Assembly (NCBI GenBank): GCA_947166705.1
Contig: CAMVFE010000012.1
Location: 1-54,017 of the forward strand
Direction of reading: 5' to 3'
DNA: 54,017 nucleotides
Source of the DNA: an uncultured Clostridia bacterium
Lineage (GTDB): Bacteria > Bacillota > Clostridia > Christensenellales > Aristaeellaceae
Position 1 is the first letter of the stretch; each line of letters opens with the position of its first letter. A program made the translations under genes and the position numbers. The notes under the pieces were generated by a model, which saw only the letters and a program-made list of their open reading frames with translations, was not told the origin of the DNA and did not search any database. Of the stretch, positions 17,505-25,009 are shown piece by piece.

Positions 17505-17542
17505 GCCTGTCAGGGAGAAAGCCTTGACAGGCATCCTTTTTT
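17505..17542 (+). terminator. Terminator of the wall-protein gene
   Basis: GCCTGTCA (17505-17512) pairs with TGACAGGC (17525-17532), followed after ATCC by TTTTTT (17537-17542). The right arm contains the -35 box of the next promoter. Confidence 0.8.
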
Positions 17543-17551
17543 ATGTATAAT
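17524..17551 (+). promoter_or_regulatory. Promoter of the ylxM-ffh operon, embedded in a terminator
   Basis: TTGACA (17524-17529), 16-bp spacer, TATAAT (17546-17551): both hexamers are consensus. The -35 box lies in the descending arm of the upstream terminator hairpin and the spacer is the terminator's T-tract. Confidence 0.88.
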
Positions 17552-17649
17552 GTTGCTTCGTCAGGGTTTTTCCCCTGACAGACGGTTCAGCTTCGCCCTG
17601 CCTTCCGGCGGCTGCGCGGATGCTGTTCCGGCGAAGGGGGCGGCTTCCT

Positions 17650-18009
17650 TTGGCGCAGGAGGATCTTGAGAAAAAGGTGGATCTGGCCTTTCTGGCCGCT
17701 TTTTACGGGGGCCTTCTGACGGAGAATCAGCGCCGGATCCTCTCCCTCCACTGCGAGGAGGATCTTTCCCTGGCTGAGATCGCCGGCGAGGTCGGCATTT
17801 CCCGCCAGGCGGTTCACGAAAGTCTCTCCCGCGCATCCGCCAGGCTGGAGGATCTGGAGTCCGCCCTAGGGGTGGCCGCCCGTTTCCGCAGGATGGAAGC
17901 CGGGCTAGAGGAGGCGCTTGATGCCCTGCGGCGGCAGGATTATTCCCGGGCGGAGCGGGTTCTGGTGAGCCTGCTGGCCCTGGACCAGGAGGAAGAAAAT
18001 GGCCTTTGA
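17650..18009 (+). CDS. ylxM: YlxM family HTH protein (SRP-associated)
   Basis: 119-aa protein (from a TTG at 17650) with a sigma-70 region-4-like helix-turn-helix: LTENQRRILSLHCEEDLSLAEIAGEVGISRQAVHESLSRA. YlxM is regularly encoded just before ffh and has been linked to the signal-recognition particle. An ATG at 17620 in the same frame would add ten basic residues but lacks a ribosome site; the TTG has GAAGGGGG about 10 nt upstream and gives a length near other YlxM proteins. Overlaps the ffh start by 11 bp. Confidence 0.85.
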   Translation: MAQEDLEKKVDLAFLAAFYGGLLTENQRRILSLHCEEDLSLAEIAGEVGISRQAVHESLSRASARLEDLESALGVAARFRRMEAGLEEALDALRRQDYSRAERVLVSLLALDQEEENGL

Positions 18010-19330
18010 GGGCTTGAGCGAAAAGCTGCAGGGCGCCCTGCGGCGGATGACGGGAAAGGGCCGGCTGACGGAGCAGGCTGTGAAGGAAGGCATGCGCGAG
18101 GTCCGCATGGCGCTGCTGGAGGCGGACGTGAACTACGCCGTCGCCAAGGACTTCATCAGGAAGGTCACGGAGCGCTGCGTCGGGCAGGATGTGCTCTCCT
18201 CCCTGACCCCCGCCCAGCAGGTGATCAAGATTGTCCGCGAAGAGATGACTGACCTGATGGGCTCCACTAACGCCAGGCTGACCTGGTCGCCTTCCGTGCC
18301 GACGGTTTTCATGCTCTGCGGCCTGCAGGGCGCCGGCAAGACCACCATGTGCGCCAAGCTGGCGGGCTACCTGACCAAGCAGGGAAAAAAGCCCATGCTG
18401 GCCGCGTGCGATATCTACCGTCCCGCCGCCATCACGCAGCTGCAGGTGGTCGGTCAGCAGGTCGGCGTCCCGGTCTTCGAAAAGGGCACGCAGGATCCGG
18501 TGAAGACGGCGAAGGAAGCCGTAGAATCCGCGCGGTATTACGGCCGCGATGTCCTGATCATCGATACCGCCGGCCGCCTCCATATTGACGAGGCGCTGAT
18601 GGACGAGCTGGAGCGCATCCGCGACGCGGTGCATCCTTCCGAAATCCTGCTGACGGTTGACGCCATGACCGGTCAGGACGCGGTCAACGTCGCAAAAGCC
18701 TTCGATGAAAAGCTGAACGTGACCGGCGTGATCCTCACCAAGCTGGACGGCGACACCCGCGGCGGCGCGGCGCTGAGCATCAAGTCCGTCACCGGCAAGC
18801 CCATCAAGTTCAGCGGCATTGGGGAGAAGCTGAGCGATATCGAGCCCTTCCATCCGGACCGGATGGCCAGCCGCATCCTGGGAATGGGCGACGTCATGAC
18901 GCTGATCGACAAGGCCTCGGAAGCCTTCGACGGCCAGGAGGCGGAAAAGTTCGCCCGCAAGGGTCTGAGCAGCCGCCTGACGCTGGAGGATTTTCTCGAT
19001 CAGATGCAGAGCATGAAAAAGATGGGCGGCCTGAAGAGCATGATCAGCATGCTCCCGGGCATGAGCGGCAAGGATATCGACGTGGACGACAACGCCATGA
19101 AGAAGCCCGAGGCCATTATCCGCTCCATGACCCCCGCCGAGCGGCGGGATCCTTCCCTGCTGAACGCGTCCCGGAGGAAACGGATCGCCGCCGGTTCGGG
19201 CACCACCGTGCAGGATGTCAACCAGCTGATCCGCCAGTTCGAGCAGGCCCAGCAGATGATGAAGCAGATGATGAACATGAAGGGCAAGGGCCGCGGCCGC
19301 CTGGGCCGGATGAAATTCCCCGGGATGTGA
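17999..19330 (+). CDS. ffh: Signal recognition particle protein Ffh (SRP54)
   Basis: GTPase that binds signal sequences with 4.5S/scRNA and delivers ribosomes to FtsY. 443 aa: N domain (res 1-85), G domain with GLQGAGKTTMCAKLA (P-loop, ~res 104-118), DIYRPAAITQL, DTAGRLHIDE and TKLDGDTRGGAALS, and a Met-rich M domain from ~res 300 (MQSMKKMGGLKSMISMLPGM and a final QAQQMMKQMMNMKGKG helix). Coupled to ylxM by an 11-bp overlap. No intrinsic terminator follows; the 133-nt gap to rpsP contains an inverted repeat. Confidence 0.98.
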   Translation: MAFEGLSEKLQGALRRMTGKGRLTEQAVKEGMREVRMALLEADVNYAVAKDFIRKVTERCVGQDVLSSLTPAQQVIKIVREEMTDLMGSTNARLTWSPSVPTVFMLCGLQGAGKTTMCAKLAGYLTKQGKKPMLAACDIYRPAAITQLQVVGQQVGVPVFEKGTQDPVKTAKEAVESARYYGRDVLIIDTAGRLHIDEALMDELERIRDAVHPSEILLTVDAMTGQDAVNVAKAFDEKLNVTGVILTKLDGDTRGGAALSIKSVTGKPIKFSGIGEKLSDIEPFHPDRMASRILGMGDVMTLIDKASEAFDGQEAEKFARKGLSSRLTLEDFLDQMQSMKKMGGLKSMISMLPGMSGKDIDVDDNAMKKPEAIIRSMTPAERRDPSLLNASRRKRIAAGSGTTVQDVNQLIRQFEQAQQMMKQMMNMKGKGRGRLGRMKFPGM

Positions 19331-19383
19331 GCGCCGCCGGCCTGCCCGCTCCGGGTTTCGTCCCCGTTCCGTACGATTGGTCT

Positions 19384-19417
19384 CATATACTCGGTATTCC
19401 CAACTGCTTGGTATATG
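19384..19417 (+). repeat. Inverted repeat in the rpsP leader region
   Basis: CATATAC (19384-19390) and GTATATG (19411-19417), perfect 7-bp arms 20 bp apart, in the AT-rich part of the ffh-rpsP gap. It could be an operator or an mRNA stem upstream of the S16 gene. A clear promoter for rpsP was not found here. Confidence 0.4.
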
Positions 19418-19463
19418 ATTTCCATAAAATACTTATTTTTCACCTGAAGGAGGAACTGTACCA

Positions 19464-19715
19464 ATGTCTGTCAAAATTCGTCTGAAGAGAATGGGTATGA
19501 AGAAAAAGCCTTTCTACCGCGTTGTGGTCGCAGATATCCGCAGCCCCCGCGACGGCCGCTTTATTGAGGAGATCGGCTACTACAACCCCATGACCAAGCC
19601 GGCGGAAATCAAGGTGGATAACGACCGCGCGAAGTACTGGCTCGGCGTCGGCGCGCAGCCCACGGATACCGTTCGCATTCTGCTGAAGAAAGCCGGCGCG
19701 ATCGAAGAGAAATAA
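19464..19715 (+). CDS. rpsP: 30S ribosomal protein S16
   Basis: 83 aa, usual length. Opening [22 protein letters not shown] and [13 protein letters not shown] are the S16 signatures. Structural protein of the 30S body. Strong AAGGAGGA site. Stands at the head of the conserved rpsP-khpA-rimM-trmD order. Confidence 0.98.
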   Translation: MSVKIRLKRMGMKKKPFYRVVVADIRSPRDGRFIEEIGYYNPMTKPAEIKVDNDRAKYWLGVGAQPTDTVRILLKKAGAIEEK

Positions 19716-19753
19716 TCCTCTCCCGGTTAGCGTCCGACAGAAAGGATGTCTCC

Positions 19754-19981
19754 ATGATCGAATTGCTTACTTTTGTGGCGCAATCCCTCGTCGAGCACCC
19801 GGAACAGGTATCAGTCACCGAAACGGAAGGCCCGGAGGCCGTTATCCTCGAGCTGCACGTTGCGGAAGACGACATGGGAAAGGTCATCGGCAAGCAGGGG
19901 CGGATTGCCAGGGCGATCCGCACAGTAATCAAAGCGGCCACTGCGAAAAACGCCAAACCCGTTTTTGTGGAAATCCAGTAA
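19754..19981 (+). CDS. khpA: KH-domain RNA-binding protein KhpA (YlqC)
   Basis: 75-aa single KH domain. The RNA-binding GxxG loop is in MGKVIGKQGRIARAIRTVI (res ~40-58). KhpA-type proteins partner with KhpB (Jag/EloR) in Gram-positive bacteria and influence cell elongation and RNA metabolism. Lies 38 nt after rpsP with an AAAGGATG site, and is followed by a terminator-like hairpin before rimM. Confidence 0.93.
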   Translation: MIELLTFVAQSLVEHPEQVSVTETEGPEAVILELHVAEDDMGKVIGKQGRIARAIRTVIKAATAKNAKPVFVEIQ

Positions 19982-19985
19982 TCGC

Positions 19986-20030
19986 AAAAGCGGAATCCAC
20001 GGATCCCCGCGGGTTCCGCTTTTCGATTTT
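19986..20030 (+). terminator. Terminator or attenuator between khpA and rimM
   Basis: AAAAGCGGAA (19986-19995) pairs with TTCCGCTTTT (20014-20023), then CGATTTT. The 10-bp stem in the 67-nt gap probably ends a fraction of rpsP-khpA transcripts, giving less rimM-trmD message than S16 message. Confidence 0.65.
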
Positions 20031-20048
20031 CTGTTTTGAGGTTGATGG

Positions 20049-20567
20049 ATGACAGAATATCTGATGATCGGTGAGATTCTGAAGCCTCAGGGGCTTCGGG
20101 GAGAGTGCAAGATCAAACCCTTCGCCGCCGATCTTTCGCTTTTTGAAACCTGGAAAACGGTCTACCTGCGCGGAAAGGAAGGCTATACGCCCCTTCCCCT
20201 GGCCTTCCGCCGGATTCACGAGGGCTTTGTCTATGCCGTCCCGGGAAACTGCGGCTCCCAGGAGGACGCCGAGCGCCTGCGGGGGGAAAAGCTTTATATC
20301 GACAGGGCCCACGCCTCTCCCCTGCCGGAGGGCGCGGACTATATCGCGGATCTGATCGGCTGCCGGGCCGTGGACGAGGCGGGGCGCGATCTGGGCGAGC
20401 TGACCGACGTGCTGCAGCACGGTTCCGTCGATACCTGGGTCTTCTCCGGTTCCCGTCCGTTCATGGCTCCCGCCCTGCTCTCCGTGTTCCCGGAGGTGGA
20501 CGTGGCCCGCAGGCGGATCCTGGTCCGCTCCGATTCTCTGGAAGAGGTGGCCGTCTTTGAAGATTAA
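20049..20567 (+). CDS. rimM: Ribosome maturation factor RimM
   Basis: Assists assembly of the 30S head and binds S19. 172 aa: N-terminal RimM domain (MIGEILKPQGLRGECKIKPF, res 6-25) and C-terminal PRC-barrel (YIADLIGCRAVDEAGRDLGELTDVLQHG, then the AVFED end). Overlaps trmD by 11 bp. Confidence 0.96.
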   Translation: MTEYLMIGEILKPQGLRGECKIKPFAADLSLFETWKTVYLRGKEGYTPLPLAFRRIHEGFVYAVPGNCGSQEDAERLRGEKLYIDRAHASPLPEGADYIADLIGCRAVDEAGRDLGELTDVLQHGSVDTWVFSGSRPFMAPALLSVFPEVDVARRRILVRSDSLEEVAVFED

Positions 20568-21300
20568 GATCCTCACGCTCTTTCCCGCCATGTTTGACGG
20601 CGTCCTGTCCGCCAGCATCCTGGGACGCGCCCGGGAGCAGGGCCTGCTGGACGTTTCCGTCCTGGACATCCGTCCTTTTTCCGACCGGAAGCACAAGAAC
20701 ACGGACGATTATCCCTTCGGGGGCGGCGCGGGCATGGTCATGACCGCCCAGCCCATCCGGGACGCCGTCGTCGCCGCCATGGGGGATGATTTTCAGGGCC
20801 GGCGGATCTATCTGGGGCCCCGGGGCTCCCGCCTGACCTCGGAGAAGGCGCGGGAGCTTTCCCGGGAGCGGGAGCTGATTCTCCTCTGCGGCCACTACGA
20901 GGGCGTGGACCAGCGTGCGCTGGACACCTGCGTCGACGAGGAGATCAGCATCGGGGATTATATCCTGACCGGGGGCGAGCTGGCCGCCATGGTACTCACG
21001 GACTGCGTAGCCCGCTTCATTCCCGGCGTGCTGGGCAGCGCGGAAAGCCCGGAGGAGGAGTCCTTTTCGGACGGGCTGCTGGAGTATCCCCAGTACACCC
21101 GGCCCCGGGAATGGGAGGGCCTCTGCGTGCCGGACGTCCTGCTGAACGGGGACCACGCGAAGATCCGGGCCTGGCGGAGGCGGGAAAGCCTGAAGGCGAC
21201 CCTGCGCTTCCGGCCGGACCTGCTGGAGGGCGCCCCGCTGGATGAACGGGATCTGAAAATGCTGAAGGAGTTGAAGGAAGAATGTTCCTGCGAAAGCTGA
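20557..21300 (+). CDS. trmD: tRNA (guanine37-N1)-methyltransferase TrmD
   Basis: SAM-dependent m1G37 methylation that prevents +1 frameshifting. 247 aa. SPOUT trefoil-knot motifs: YPFGGGAGMVMTAQPI, LLCGHYEGVDQRALDTCVDEEISIGDYILTGGELA. The start is TTG at 20557 with GAGGTGG 6 nt upstream, inside the rimM end. The next membrane-protein gene overlaps its 3' end by 19 bp. Confidence 0.97.
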   Translation: MKIKILTLFPAMFDGVLSASILGRAREQGLLDVSVLDIRPFSDRKHKNTDDYPFGGGAGMVMTAQPIRDAVVAAMGDDFQGRRIYLGPRGSRLTSEKARELSRERELILLCGHYEGVDQRALDTCVDEEISIGDYILTGGELAAMVLTDCVARFIPGVLGSAESPEEESFSDGLLEYPQYTRPREWEGLCVPDVLLNGDHAKIRAWRRRESLKATLRFRPDLLEGAPLDERDLKMLKELKEECSCES

Positions 21301-21656
21301 CGGTTATCGCGCTCCCCCTGGGGCTGCTGCTGCTCATCTGCCTGCTGCTGCCGCTTTTCAGCGCGCTGGGGCCCTTTTTCGGCAGCCTGGTCCTGGGCCT
21401 GTTTCTGGGCGCGGAGCTGAGCCTTCTGCTTCCGCTGGCCGGCGCGACCCGTCTGCGCGAGCCCTTCGCGCATCTGCTGTGGATTCCGGCCGCCGCCGTC
21501 CTGGCTGTGCTGGTTTATCAGTACCTTGCCTCCACGGGGACGGATATTCCCCTCCTCCGGCTTTTCGCCACCCTGGACAGCCGGATCATCACGGTTGAAG
21601 GCGCTTTTGCCGCCTACATGATCGCCTTTTCAATCCGGACGGGACGGGGCGTCTGA
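21282..21656 (+). CDS. Small polytopic membrane protein, unknown function
   Basis: 124 aa with about four hydrophobic segments (res ~6-29, 30-54, 61-84 and 102-119), Leu-rich, short loops. Overlaps the trmD end by 19 bp, so it is translationally linked; AAGGAAGA precedes the ATG. No family recognised. Confidence 0.65.
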   Translation: MFLRKLTVIALPLGLLLLICLLLPLFSALGPFFGSLVLGLFLGAELSLLLPLAGATRLREPFAHLLWIPAAAVLAVLVYQYLASTGTDIPLLRLFATLDSRIITVEGAFAAYMIAFSIRTGRGV

Positions 21657-21702
21657 CACGCGCGCCCTTTCCCGGCATTTTTTCATCAAGGAGGTTTGAC
21701 CC

Positions 21703-21951
21703 ATGCAGACCATCTGTCTTTTCGGTTCGGATTACGCTTCCCCGGCGGAGCTTCACCAGGCCCTGAAGCGCCTGCTCGCCCTGCCGGATTATTACGGAAT
21801 GAACGCGGACGCCCTGAACGACTGTCTGGGCGAGCGCGCCGCCTGCCCCACCCTGTGGTACCGCTCCGGCGGCACGGAGGACGTTCAGTCCGCGCTGCAG
21901 CTGGCTGCCCGCGTCTTCCGGGACAACGGCGCTTCCGTAAAGGAGCTGTGA
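21703..21951 (+). CDS. Barstar-family RNase inhibitor homologue, no partner RNase seen
   Basis: 82 aa. Aligns with barstar over ELHQALKRLLALPDYYGMNADALNDCL (res ~17-43): the tyrosine pair and both acidic residues equivalent to barstar Asp35 and Asp39 (the barnase contact face) are kept, while the Trp between them is Asn. Barstar blocks secreted barnase-type RNases inside the cell. An ideal AAGGAGGT site precedes it, implying efficient translation. No ribonuclease (barnase/EndoU) gene lies nearby. It sits in the trmD-comEC-holA run, 4 nt before the MBL hydrolase gene. Could also be an antitoxin-like regulator of another protein. Confidence 0.85.
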   Translation: MQTICLFGSDYASPAELHQALKRLLALPDYYGMNADALNDCLGERAACPTLWYRSGGTEDVQSALQLAARVFRDNGASVKEL

Positions 21952-21955
21952 ATCC

Positions 21956-22672
21956 ATGCGCGTACATCTGCTGGGCGTATGCGGTCCCTATCCCGCCTCT
22001 CTGGGCGCAACCTCCGGCTATCTGCTGGAGGCGGAGGGCCGCGCCTTTCAGTTCGATCTGGGCTCCGGCGTGCTTTCCCGGCTGACCGCCGTCTTCCCGC
22101 CGGAGGACCTGGATGCGGTCTTCCTTTCCCACTGGCATTTCGACCATGCCTGCGATCTCCTGCCGCTGATCTACCGGCTGGAATCCCTGGGCGCCGTGCT
22201 GCGGGTCTACGCGCCGGAGGATCCCTCCTCCGCGCTGCGCGCCGTTGTCTCCGGGGCCTCGTGCTTTGATCTGCGCACCGTCGCGTCGGGGGATGAGCTG
22301 GATCTGGACGGCGTCCGCGTGAAGGTCCTTCCCGCCCGCCATCCGGTCCCGTGCGTCGGCTATCGGGTCGAAGCCGGGGGAAAAAGCTTCGGGTATACCG
22401 GCGATACCAACACGCTTCCCGGCCTGTCCGGCTGTTATCGGGGCTGCGGGCTTCTGCTGGCCGACGGGCTGTTCCCCTCTGACCTCTGGGAGGAAACAAA
22501 GCCCCATCTGTCCGCCGCGCTGGCGGCGCGGCTGGCCCGGGACGCCGGCGTGGAGCGGCTGGTTCTGACGCACCTGAACCCCTCGATTCCGCAGGCCCTG
22601 CTGCTGAAGGAGGCCCGGGAATTCTTTCCGGACGTCCGCCTGGCCTCCGCCGGCGCGGTGCTGGAGCTGTGA
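21956..22672 (+). CDS. MBL-fold metal-dependent hydrolase (RNase Z-like, YhfI type)
   Basis: 238-aa metallo-beta-lactamase-fold protein. Metal ligands in LSHWHFDHACDL (HxHxDH), a later His in PARHPVPCVGYRVEAGG, Asp in FGYTGDTNTL and His in VLTHLNPS. Opening MRVHLLGVCGPYP and ATSGYLLEAEG resemble the YhfI/RNase Z-like group. Substrate unknown (phosphodiester or RNA likely from the family). Its TGA overlaps the GTG start of comEC. Confidence 0.85.
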   Translation: MRVHLLGVCGPYPASLGATSGYLLEAEGRAFQFDLGSGVLSRLTAVFPPEDLDAVFLSHWHFDHACDLLPLIYRLESLGAVLRVYAPEDPSSALRAVVSGASCFDLRTVASGDELDLDGVRVKVLPARHPVPCVGYRVEAGGKSFGYTGDTNTLPGLSGCYRGCGLLLADGLFPSDLWEETKPHLSAALAARLARDAGVERLVLTHLNPSIPQALLLKEAREFFPDVRLASAGAVLEL

Positions 22673-24978
22673 GCTCCCGCCTGCGGGGATGGCTGCTTCC
22701 TCCCCTCGCCGCTTTCTTCGCCCTGGGGCTGCTGCTGGGCCGCGGCGCGGAGTCCTGGCTTTTCGGCGCGCTGGGCAGCCTTTTTGCCCTCGGCGCCGGC
22801 CTGCTGCTGCGGGAGCGCGCGCGCTTCTGCGCCCTGCTCGCCCTGGCCCTGGCGCTGGGCTGCCTTCGCGGATTCTTCGCCTGGCATCCCTCCCTTCCGC
22901 CGGAGGGGGAAGCTTTTTTCTCCGGGGTCGTTTCGGAAGAAGTGGAAATGCGCGGCGGGCGCCAGGTTCGTTCGGTGCTGACAGATGTTGCCCTGAACGG
23001 CAGGCCGGTCTCCGGCGGAGCTTACTGGAGCTTTTACGCGGACCGGATTCCCGAGGGTCTGGAACCCGGCGTCCGGGTCAGCTTCATGGCCAGGCTGTAT
23101 GTTCCTTCCGGCCCGTCCAACCCGGACGGCTATGATTTCCGTGAGGAGCTTCTTCGGCGGGGAATTCTTTTCGGCCTCTACGGCGCCGGCGAACTGACCC
23201 TTCTGCCCCCCGCCGGCTTTTCCCCTGCCGGATGGGCGGCTTCCCTGCGCCACCGTCTGATTTCCGCGCTGCCGGTCTCCCCGCTGGGCGAGGAGGCCGG
23301 AGGATACGCCGCCGCCATGCTGCTGGGCTCACGGAGCCTGCTTCCGCGGGAGGACCGGACCGCCTTTTCCCGCCTGGGCATTGCGCACATCCTTTCCGTC
23401 AGCGGCTTTCATGTCGGCCTGGTAATCGGTTTTCTCGCGCTGGTCTTCCGCCTGCTGCGGCTGCCCCAGGGGCTGCGTTTCGGCTTTTATGCGGTCGTGC
23501 TGGGGGCCTATGTGCTGCTCTGCGGAAGCGCCCAGCCCGTCCTCCGCGCCTCGCTCCTGCTGCTGCTGTTTCAGCGTGGGCGTATGCTGAACCGGCCCCG
23601 TTCGCTCCTGCATCTGCTCAGCGCCGCCTTCCTGCTGATGCTCCTGATCTCTCCGGTACAGCTGACCGGCCTTTCCTTTCAGCTCTCCTTCGGCGCCGTG
23701 GCCGGGATCGCGCTGATCTCCCCCTTTCTGGCCTCCCTGCTTCCCGACCGCCGCAGGGGCGTGCAGCGCCTTGTCAGCTCCCTCGCCGCCGGCATCGGGG
23801 CGCAGGCCGGCATTCTGCTCCCCCAGCTTCAGGCCTTTCAGGAGTTTCCCCTCCTGGCCCTGCTGCTGAATATCCCGATTCTGTTTTTTTCCTCTGTGCT
23901 GATCGGGCTTTACTGGGCCGTCCTGCTGACGCTGCCCCTTCCCGGGCTCTGCACGCTGCTGTGCGTTCCGGCCCGCCTGGCCACCTCCGCGCTTCTCGCC
24001 GCGGTCCGCTTTCTGGGCGGGTATCCGGGCATCACCCTCTGGACCCCGCAGCCCGGTCCGCTGACGGCGGCGGGCATTCTGCTGCTGGTCCTGGGCCTGT
24101 GCGCCTTTCTCCGGTGGAGGCCCCGCACGCGGGGAATCCTGTCCTCCGCCGGCCTTCTCCTGACAGTGCTCTCCCTGATTCCGCTCCCGCATACCTCCAC
24201 GGAATACCTTCAGTTCAGCGTCGGCAGCGCGGACGCCGCCCTGCTCTGGGACCGGGATCAGGCCTGGGTGATCGACACGGGCTATGAGGACGGCGTCCTC
24301 AGCGATTACCTCCACCGGCGCCGCCTGACGCCCGCCGGCGTCATTCTGACCCATCTGCACGCCGATCACGCCGCGGGGCTGAAGGCCCTCCGGGAGGACC
24401 GGATTCCGGTCCCCGTGCTGTATCTCCCGGACGGCGCCCTCAGCGCAGATATTCACCCGGACATGCTGCAGCTGATCGATCAGCTGCGCGCGGAGGGCAC
24501 CGAAATCCGTTTTCTCGCAGCGGGGGACGTTCTCCCCCTCCCCTCCGGCGAAATGCGGGTCATCTGGCCCGAACGGGGAAGGACGCGCTCCGGCCAGGAT
24601 GCCAATGAATCCTCCCTGGTTCTCCGGCTGACGCTGAGGGGCGCCTCCCTCCTGCAGACCGGAGACCTGGACGGGAGATACGAAATGTATGCCGCCGCGC
24701 CCTCGGATATCCTCAAGGCTGCCCACCATGGCTCCGTCCGTTCCTCCTCGGAGGCTTTTCTGGCTTCCGTGGATCCGGCCGCCGTCCTGCTCTCCTGCGG
24801 CGACGCGGAGCGGCACCGGGGCTTCAGGGAGCGGCTTCCGGAGAGCGCAGCGCTCTTTTCAACGGCAGTGGACGGCATGCTGACCGTCCGCTTTGAGGAC
24901 GGCGGTTATACCGTGGAAACCTTCCTGGCGCCCCGCCCGGAAGCCGTCCCCGGGCCTTCCGGGGAGAATCCTCCCTGA
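22669..24978 (+). CDS. comEC: DNA-uptake channel ComEC/Rec2
   Basis: 769-aa competence membrane channel that passes single-stranded DNA into the cell. N-terminal spans (res 1-60), DUF4131 domain (~60-190; GPSNPDGYDFREELLRRGI), Competence domain with multiple spans (~220-480; HILSVSGFHVGLVIGF is the family hallmark), and a C-terminal metallo-beta-lactamase domain (~500-740; ILTHLHADHAAGLKAL and KAAHHGSVRSSSEAFL). Start is GTG at 22669, GTGA overlap with the preceding gene. comEA is not adjacent. Whether the cell is naturally competent cannot be told. Confidence 0.95.
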   Translation: MSSRLRGWLLPPLAAFFALGLLLGRGAESWLFGALGSLFALGAGLLLRERARFCALLALALALGCLRGFFAWHPSLPPEGEAFFSGVVSEEVEMRGGRQVRSVLTDVALNGRPVSGGAYWSFYADRIPEGLEPGVRVSFMARLYVPSGPSNPDGYDFREELLRRGILFGLYGAGELTLLPPAGFSPAGWAASLRHRLISALPVSPLGEEAGGYAAAMLLGSRSLLPREDRTAFSRLGIAHILSVSGFHVGLVIGFLALVFRLLRLPQGLRFGFYAVVLGAYVLLCGSAQPVLRASLLLLLFQRGRMLNRPRSLLHLLSAAFLLMLLISPVQLTGLSFQLSFGAVAGIALISPFLASLLPDRRRGVQRLVSSLAAGIGAQAGILLPQLQAFQEFPLLALLLNIPILFFSSVLIGLYWAVLLTLPLPGLCTLLCVPARLATSALLAAVRFLGGYPGITLWTPQPGPLTAAGILLLVLGLCAFLRWRPRTRGILSSAGLLLTVLSLIPLPHTSTEYLQFSVGSADAALLWDRDQAWVIDTGYEDGVLSDYLHRRRLTPAGVILTHLHADHAAGLKALREDRIPVPVLYLPDGALSADIHPDMLQLIDQLRAEGTEIRFLAAGDVLPLPSGEMRVIWPERGRTRSGQDANESSLVLRLTLRGASLLQTGDLDGRYEMYAAAPSDILKAAHHGSVRSSSEAFLASVDPAAVLLSCGDAERHRGFRERLPESAALFSTAVDGMLTVRFEDGGYTVETFLAPRPEAVPGPSGENPP

Positions 24979-25009
24979 ACCTTTCGACAAGCGAGGTGAG
25001 CCCATTCCC

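Noticed and set aside
23329-24816. A 495-codon Gln/Gly-rich minus-strand frame inside comEC.
   Set aside because: ComEC has clear domains on the plus strand; the opposite frame is compositional (Leu codons read backwards as Gln).
24893-25009. Longer holA frame beginning inside comEC.
   Set aside because: It overlaps comEC by 86 bp, and the GTG at 25010 has a proper GAGGTGAG site and the correct protein start.
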